Below are positions 8,701 to 11,318 of a stretch of 11,318 nucleotides of DNA, piece after piece (within the stretch, counting starts at the first letter, position 1; every line of letters begins with the position of its first letter). A program made the translations under genes and the position numbers. The notes under the pieces were generated by a model. That model was given only the letters and a program-made list of their open reading frames with translations. It made no database searches and was not told where the DNA came from. Source of the stretch: Atopobiaceae bacterium UBA7016 (GTDB lineage: Bacteria > Actinomycetota > Coriobacteriia > Coriobacteriales > Atopobiaceae); assembly GCA_002449555.1 (NCBI GenBank), contig DJXA01000117.1:1-11318 (forward strand), in the 5' to 3' direction.

Positions 8701-8954
8701 TCTTCGCTTTGGACGATGGCGTTTGCCTCTGAGGTGGGAAGCCCGTTGGTGGCGTTGAAGAGGACCGCGGCGCACTCGTCCGCCCTGCGGACCGGGTCGA
8801 TGACCACGGGGTCAGTGGCGACGAGCGATTCGTCGATGTTTTCGGTTGCTTGCGCGGTACGTGGTACCACCATGAACGCGAGAACAAAGGCGAGGCAGGC
8901 TACGACAGCCATGACGGCTGGCCTGGTCTCGATGGTCCTTCTCGCCCGATTCAT
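5733..8954 (-). CDS. beta-propeller sensor fused to SpoIIE/RsbU-type PP2C phosphatase
   Basis: A 1073-residue one-pass membrane protein. A signal sequence (hydrophobic 14-30, likely cleaved after AQA at 36) exports the N-terminus. Fourteen two-component-regulator propeller (Reg_prop) blades follow, with cores such as IWIGGYGGLIRYDG (88-101), LWIGTNDSGLAMLD (127-140), LWFTSSRQGVMEL (335-347), LWISTWRELGLLRYD (434-448) and LYIAGSSGVTKVN (652-664). This suits two seven-bladed propellers. A Y_Y_Y domain spans ~703-775, a membrane helix ~785-804 and a charged coiled coil ~806-840. The PP2C/SpoIIE domain (~855-1070) keeps its metal ligands: Asp870 in VGGDFYDF, Asp888 in ADVSGKG, Asp1008 in YTDG, and Asp1060-Asp1061 in FDDLT. 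RsbU-type phosphatases usually dephosphorylate an STAS anti-anti-sigma protein; none is encoded here. The ATG at 8954 has a strong AAGGAGGAG upstream. The ligand is unknown; related propeller sensors in Bacteroides hybrid two-component systems detect glycans. Confidence 0.92.
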   Translation of the reverse strand: MNRARRTIETRPAVMAVVACLAFVLAFMVVPRTAQATENIDESLVATDPVVIDPVRRADECAAVLFNATNGLPTSEANAIVQSEEGFIWIGGYGGLIRYDGNTFELMDASMGIGGVACLHIDEHDRLWIGTNDSGLAMLDNGELRWWGMEDGLGSPKITDLAEDDNGTIYVGTTAGICTVEEDLTLHAASDYRLGSAYVDYLSKGEGGIIYCLTNADDYFAMRKGLLVEYIDHTKTSLSGMTCIAADLTTPGSLYIATEDSLLYHGDPRRGINEMEVTDISPLTEVRNINQIGDQIWLSARNGIGLIDDAGFHYIDNLPLNGSINHVIQDYQGNLWFTSSRQGVMELVPDRLTDVFARHGLENAVVNTTCMYEGQLFVGTDTGLLVLGEDEVVSSVPLTSATTASGESLGYDDLVTMLDGCRIRSIIRDSKNRLWISTWRELGLLRYDAGEVVAFNEEDGFPSDHFRAVSEAPDGSMVVACTGGVGVLKDDQVTRVYDGDDGITNLETLTVAVAADGTILAGTDGGGIYLIGDAGIRNINMPEGLSSGIVMRIKHDPTRNVYWVVTSNSIAYLDADYHVTTVRAFPYSNNFDLYENSTGDLWVLSSNGIYVASADDLIENGDFDFSHYGIANGLPHIATSNSYSCLTPEGDLYIAGSSGVTKVNIEATLDTIWGIKQSIPFVDANGVRVYPDASGNFTLSSNVHKLVIHAHAYTYSLIDPQVTYQLQGFDDVPVTINRSELGPISYTNLPGGSYRFLMQLRDSMGRESITTSVNITKQKHLYEEPWFWVALALALGLTITYVVREYVNRKMRALEEEHRVEAERERITNELQMANRIQEGSLPHVFPPFPERQEFDLYASMDPAREVGGDFYDFFFVDDDHLALVIADVSGKGIPAALFMMISKVILQSFATAGQSVADVLANTNEALCADNQADMFVTIWLGVLEISTGKLVAANAGHEYPAIKRANGRFELLKDKHGLMVGIMEGVRYKEYELLLDPGDKIFVYTDGVPEATALDEEMFGFERMVDALNAQPDATAEQLLHNVQAAVDTFVGSAEQFDDLTMLCLEYRGAH

Positions 8955-9042
8955 GGCTCTCCTCCTTGCAAGCAACGATTCGGGGTGTTGAACGTAGCTA
9001 AGCCGGTGGCCTTCGGCGTCACACCCTACACCCACGCTTCAG

Positions 9043-9071
9043 TGTATAGAGTAACATTCGCCTCTTGCCAG
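9043..9071 (-). promoter_or_regulatory. candidate promoter of the sensor-phosphatase gene
   Basis: On the minus strand CTGGCA (9071-9066) and TATACA (9048-9043) are 17 nt apart, each matching four of six sigma-70-type consensus bases. A TGT-TACTCT extended -10 a few bases upstream is an alternative. The resulting leader would be about 80 nt. The -35 lies inside an inverted repeat and inside the flanking direct repeat. The call is weak without start-site data. Confidence 0.35.
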
Positions 9072-9076
9072 CAAGA
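9063..9076. promoter_or_regulatory. operator-like inverted repeat TCTTGC-CA-GCAAGA
   Basis: A perfect 6-bp inverted repeat with a 2-nt centre lies in the divergent intergenic region, over the candidate -35 of the sensor-phosphatase gene. The size and placement would suit a dimeric regulator, but no regulator is encoded nearby and its right half lies in the repeat copy at 9069-9116, so it may be incidental. Confidence 0.3.
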
Positions 9077-9116
9077 CGACCGTTTGCAGGTGCCACGAGA
9101 CACCACCGTGAATTTC
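9069..9116. repeat. left copy of 48-bp imperfect direct repeat flanking the S41 gene
   Basis: Compared without gaps with 11163-11210, 37 of 48 bases match by hand. The most conserved block reads GTGCC(A/C)CGAGACACCA. Both copies are in the same orientation about 2.1 kb apart and bracket the S41 peptidase gene and its hairpin. This is compatible with diverged attachment-site copies of an integrated element or with a decayed duplication. Confidence 0.7.
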
Positions 9117-9133
9117 CTCCGGTCTTCCTTGTG

Positions 9134-9139
9134 TATAAT
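9134..9139 (+). promoter_or_regulatory. -10 element TATAAT upstream of the S41 peptidase gene
   Basis: A perfect TATAAT lies in an AT-rich tract of an otherwise GC-rich region, pointing toward the S41 gene and giving a leader of about 95 nt. The 17-nt-spaced -35 position reads AATTTC, a poor match, so an activator or another sigma factor might be needed. Confidence 0.5.
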
Positions 9140-9205
9140 CTATTGATATGTGAGCGTTTGCATGGCGTTTCTGAGTCAGGTACAGAGGAAACCAACTTCT
9201 GAACA

Positions 9206-9219
9206 GCCGTCTGGACGGC
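9206..9219 (+). promoter_or_regulatory. palindrome in the S41 gene leader
   Basis: GCCGTC-TG-GACGGC is a 6-bp perfect inverted repeat with a 2-nt centre, ending 10 nt before the AGGAGG ribosome binding site (9230-9235). It could be a protein-binding site or a small leader hairpin; no function can be assigned from sequence. Confidence 0.3.
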
Positions 9220-9241
9220 ATTGCTCAAGAGGAGGGCCGCA

Positions 9242-11041
9242 ATGAAAAAGGGCGTTATTGCCGGCATCATTATGCTCTCATTGACCATGCCAGTGATAAC
9301 GGGCTGTGGTGCAGCGGCAGGTGCCGGTGGACAGGCTTCGGGGAACAAGTATGTGCTGGAGGCGCAGACGTACCCGATGCGGACGGAGCTGGATCGCAAC
9401 GGGGTCAAGGAACGAGAGATTACGCTGTACTTTGTCAACGGCGGAGACATACCGTATGTGGCGCTGACAGAATACATGCCCTTTGTGGGAGAGACGTACC
9501 AGGACGATGACATCAGCTGTCCGGCGGCGGAGTACGAGATCACGCATCCGGTCAAGGGGCACACCATGGTCACCCGTACCGATAACGGCTCCTCCATGGA
9601 TATCGACGCGGAGAAGGACACGATTGACTTTCTCGCAATGGACGCGTTTGTGGGGACGCCCACCAATAATGCGCCGGCTGCTATTCTGAGCTTGGGCGAA
9701 TCCGGCGTTGGTGGCGTTTCCAACCTGTTTGAGGACGACGCTTCTTCCTACTATCGCTCTGGAGAAGCGCTGATCACGTATGACATGTCCGAATACCTCA
9801 TCGACTTCATCGAGGTGGACGGAGAGTGTTATGCGCCGATGCAGACGATCAACGATCTTCTGATCGCCCGGAATGCCAAGGTGAGCGTGTTCACCGGCGA
9901 GGAGGTTCTGGTAAGCTCCGTCAGCAAGAAGCTGATCGACGAAATGTACAGCGCGCCCACACGGACGATGAGCGAGGAATTCGCGCAGTACAACTACAAC
10001 GAGCTTCGCTTCGTGATGGACCACTATTACGGGCTGAAGGAGCAGCACAATATTCAGAGCTTTGGTGACTTCTTCGGACAGACCGACCTAGTCACGGATC
10101 TGGCCGGCACAGATCCCAGGAAGTTTGACACGGCGCTCCGCAGACTGACAACGAAGTATCTGGATGACGGACACAGCGGACTGGTCAAGTTTTCCTATAT
10201 GGGAGGAAAGCCGGATCCGAATAGCGAAGAAGAGCTGTTTGCCACGGTGAATGATATGGGGACGTCGACCAGCGAGCTGGCGTTTTCGTCCTTGCCTGCT
10301 CGCGATGTTCGCTTCCAATACTATCCGGACCGGCCTGAAATGGATCCCGAGCTCATCGGGACAACGAGCCCTTGGGTTTATGAAGAGGTGGGGGATACGG
10401 CAATCCTCACGTTCGATTCCTTTGCGGTTAACAAGGTGGATTACTACGCGGAAGCGGATCTCTCAAATCCGCAGGATACGATTGAGCTGATCGCCTACGC
10501 GAATTCGCAGATCACACGCGAAGACAGCCCGATTCGAAACGTGGTGCTCGATCTCTCCTGTAATCTGGGAGGCGCAGCCGACGCGGCAGCCTATACGATC
10601 GCATGGTTCCAGGCGGGCGCAGCAAGGATCACGGTACGCGATACGATGACCGGAGCTGAGTCTGTATGCTCGTATAGCGCCGATGTAAACCTAGACGGAG
10701 AGTTTGATCCTGACGACGGGCTCCCGGAAAACGTGTCCAAGTACGTGCTTATCTCTCCCAGCTCGTTCTCATGCGGCAATCTGGTGCCTGCGTTCCTCAA
10801 GGGGTCCAACAATGTCACGCTGCTTGGAAGGACCAGCGGAGGCGGCACCTGCACGGTGATGACGTTTACCACTGCCAGTGGAGCCGTGTTTGCAATTTCT
10901 AGCCCATTGCAGATCAGCATGATCAGGAATGGGTCCATGTACGATATCGACAAGGGCGTGGATCCTGATTTCGTGATCAGTAAGTATGACACCATGTATA
11001 ACCGTGAGAAGCTGGTCGAGTACATCCACAGTTTGCCGTGA
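9242..11041 (+). CDS. S41-family peptidase lipoprotein
   Basis: A 599-residue secreted lipoprotein. The signal peptide ends in a lipobox with ITGC (19-22), so Cys22 is the predicted lipidation site. Residues ~55-235 contain two stretches (VALTEYMPFVGETY and ECYAPMQTINDLL) reminiscent of copper-amine-oxidase N-like domains; this is tentative. The helical YLDDGHSGLV (307-316) and the core VVLDLSCNLGG (434-444), SPSSFSCGN (505-513) and GRTSGGG (529-535) mark an S41 (tail-specific/tricorn-type) serine peptidase. Ser510 is the predicted nucleophile. The lysine of CtpA-like Ser/Lys dyads is not seen at the usual place, and no clear PDZ domain is present, so a tricorn-like mechanism using His311 is possible. 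An EF-hand-like loop DVNLDGEFDPDD (481-492) sits inside the catalytic domain. The ATG at 9242 follows AGGAGG by 6 nt, supporting it over a TTG at 9221. Frequent GGA glycine and ACG threonine codons differ from the minus-strand genes and suggest acquisition. Natural substrate unknown. Confidence 0.88.
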   Translation: MKKGVIAGIIMLSLTMPVITGCGAAAGAGGQASGNKYVLEAQTYPMRTELDRNGVKEREITLYFVNGGDIPYVALTEYMPFVGETYQDDDISCPAAEYEITHPVKGHTMVTRTDNGSSMDIDAEKDTIDFLAMDAFVGTPTNNAPAAILSLGESGVGGVSNLFEDDASSYYRSGEALITYDMSEYLIDFIEVDGECYAPMQTINDLLIARNAKVSVFTGEEVLVSSVSKKLIDEMYSAPTRTMSEEFAQYNYNELRFVMDHYYGLKEQHNIQSFGDFFGQTDLVTDLAGTDPRKFDTALRRLTTKYLDDGHSGLVKFSYMGGKPDPNSEEELFATVNDMGTSTSELAFSSLPARDVRFQYYPDRPEMDPELIGTTSPWVYEEVGDTAILTFDSFAVNKVDYYAEADLSNPQDTIELIAYANSQITREDSPIRNVVLDLSCNLGGAADAAAYTIAWFQAGAARITVRDTMTGAESVCSYSADVNLDGEFDPDDGLPENVSKYVLISPSSFSCGNLVPAFLKGSNNVTLLGRTSGGGTCTVMTFTTASGAVFAISSPLQISMIRNGSMYDIDKGVDPDFVISKYDTMYNREKLVEYIHSLP

Positions 11042-11084
11042 CCTATTGATTAAGGGGCGGTCTTGCTTTTGCGCGGGACTCGGA

Positions 11085-11120
11085 ACGCAAGGAAACCACG
11101 ATAGCGTGGTTTCCTTGCGT
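11085..11120. terminator. perfect 16-bp hairpin downstream of the S41 gene
   Basis: ACGCAAGGAAACCACG (11085-11100) pairs without mismatch with CGTGGTTTCCTTGCGT (11105-11120) around an ATAG loop. It begins 43 nt after the S41 stop. It also lies 30 nt beyond the stop of the minus-strand remnant at 11151-11225, so it could end transcripts from both sides. Neither strand has a U-run after the stem, so classic intrinsic termination is not certain. Confidence 0.7.
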
Positions 11121-11150
11121 CTAGGATGGTGCTCTTTCGGCAGTCAGCCC

Positions 11151-11225
11151 CTACTTACGTGACAGCAATACGACGGTCTCAACGTGCCCCGAGACACCAT
11201 TATGAATGTCAACAGTATGTGCGAA
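11151..11225 (-). pseudogene. right remnant resembling an RlmD/TrmA-family C-terminal tail
   Basis: An open stretch of 24 codons plus a TAG stop, closed upstream by an in-frame TAA at 11226-11228. It ends in GVSGHVETVVLLSRK. This resembles the end of RlmD/RlmCD-type TrmA-family 23S rRNA (uracil-C5) methyltransferases, which typically read VDMFPHT-x-HVETVVLLSR; here VDI precedes HVE by a similar distance. There is no start codon or catalytic region in this frame within the window, so it is a fragment, possibly the old 3' end of a gene truncated by recombination. A minus-strand hairpin follows it. Family naming rests on motif memory. Confidence 0.45.
11163..11210. repeat. right copy of 48-bp imperfect direct repeat
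   Basis: This is the partner of 9069-9116, in the same orientation. The 11 mismatches are scattered; similarity stops abruptly at the right end and fades within a few bases at the left. It lies within the coding remnant at 11151-11225. Confidence 0.7.
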
Positions 11226-11318
11226 TTAACCAACCAAAGCGCCTCCAACCGAAGAAATCTACTATGTTTCCTTCAGTAGAACATCTCTACAAGCTTGAAG
11301 TTGTCGGGTTAGCGGTCC
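11226..11318. other. AT-richer tail without a recognisable gene
   Basis: All three minus-strand frames are interrupted and no start with a ribosome binding site is seen on either strand. A 6-bp inverted repeat, TCTACT (11258-11263) with AGTAGA (11275-11280), is present but too weak to assign. It may be more decayed sequence upstream of the methyltransferase-like remnant. Confidence 0.5.

Larger units (their letters stand above)
9063..9116 (-). pseudogene. left remnant resembling an RlmD/TrmA-family C-terminal tail
   Basis: Read on the minus strand, these bases give EIHGGVSWHLQTVVLLAR, aligned residue by residue with DIHNGVSGHVETVVLLSR of the right copy (12 of 18 identical). The right copy resembles the HVETVVLLSR tail of TrmA-family 23S rRNA uracil methyltransferases. 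There is no start codon context or catalytic domain here, so it cannot be a working gene; the frame runs on to a stop at 9039-9041. The family identification is from memory of the motif and is the weak point. Confidence 0.4.

Noticed and set aside
8955..9035. Alternative start 27 codons upstream for the sensor-phosphatase
   Set aside because: The AAGGAGGAG before the ATG at 8954 and the Arg-rich start of the signal peptide support the shorter form.
9019..9723. Minus-strand open frame (234 codons) across the divergent intergenic region into the S41 gene
   Set aside because: It overlaps the signal peptide and N-terminal region of a well-supported plus-strand lipoprotein gene and shows no domain of its own.
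11226..11318. Possible continuation of the RlmD-like remnant in other minus frames (a short ANPTT string near 11300-11316)
   Set aside because: The match is five residues at the wrong spacing from the HVE motif and the frames are interrupted by stops, so it cannot be distinguished from chance.
1..11318. tRNA genes, rRNA, CRISPR arrays, transposases or integrases
   Set aside because: No cloverleaf with a TTCGA-type arm, no regularly spaced repeats and no transposase or recombinase motifs were seen in either strand.

Overview
The window looks like chromosomal DNA of a moderately GC-rich, Gram-positive-type bacterium. The likeliest source is Actinomycetota, class Coriobacteriia (Olsenella/Atopobiaceae/Collinsella-like). 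This is inferred from codon choice (mostly GGC, ACC and CTC in the minus-strand genes), the lipoprotein-rich envelope genes, and the SpoIIE phosphatase and MscS architectures. It is not proven by a marker gene: no rRNA, tRNA, CRISPR array, integrase or transposase is visible.

Layout. Positions 1-8954 hold four co-directional minus-strand genes, read from right to left. The first (5733-8954) is a membrane sensor-phosphatase: a signal peptide, 14 beta-propeller repeats, a Y_Y_Y domain, one membrane helix, a short coiled coil and a SpoIIE/RsbU-type PP2C domain. Next is a CotH-kinase-family surface lipoprotein (3781-5634) with InlB-type and Big2 Ig-like C-terminal modules. Then comes a 993-residue MscS-family channel (694-3675) carrying two large extracytoplasmic modules ahead of the pore. 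Last is a CPBP-family intramembrane protease (1-610) that runs off the left edge. Gaps are about 80-105 nt. A stem-loop lies between the channel and protease genes, and weak -10 elements precede the cotH-like and channel genes, so the genes may be one cluster with internal promoters rather than one strict operon.

Positions 8955-9241 form a divergent intergenic region. Positions 9242-11041 encode, on the plus strand, an S41-family peptidase lipoprotein whose codon use (GGA glycine, ACG threonine) differs from its neighbours. A perfect 16-bp hairpin follows it. The gene is bracketed by two imperfect direct repeats (9069-9116 and 11163-11210, 37 of 48 bases identical by hand). Both, read on the minus strand, encode a tail resembling the C-terminus of RlmD/TrmA-family RNA methyltransferases (GVSGHVETVVLLSRK in the right copy). 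The 3' end of such genes is a known integration site for streptococcal conjugative elements, so the peptidase may sit in an old integration scar.

Functional picture (inference). The minus-strand genes share one theme: large extracytoplasmic sensing or binding domains coupled to an effector (phosphatase, channel, surface kinase-fold protein, membrane protease). A role in envelope sensing or remodelling is plausible. The usual RsbU partners, an STAS antagonist and an anti-sigma kinase, are not in the window.
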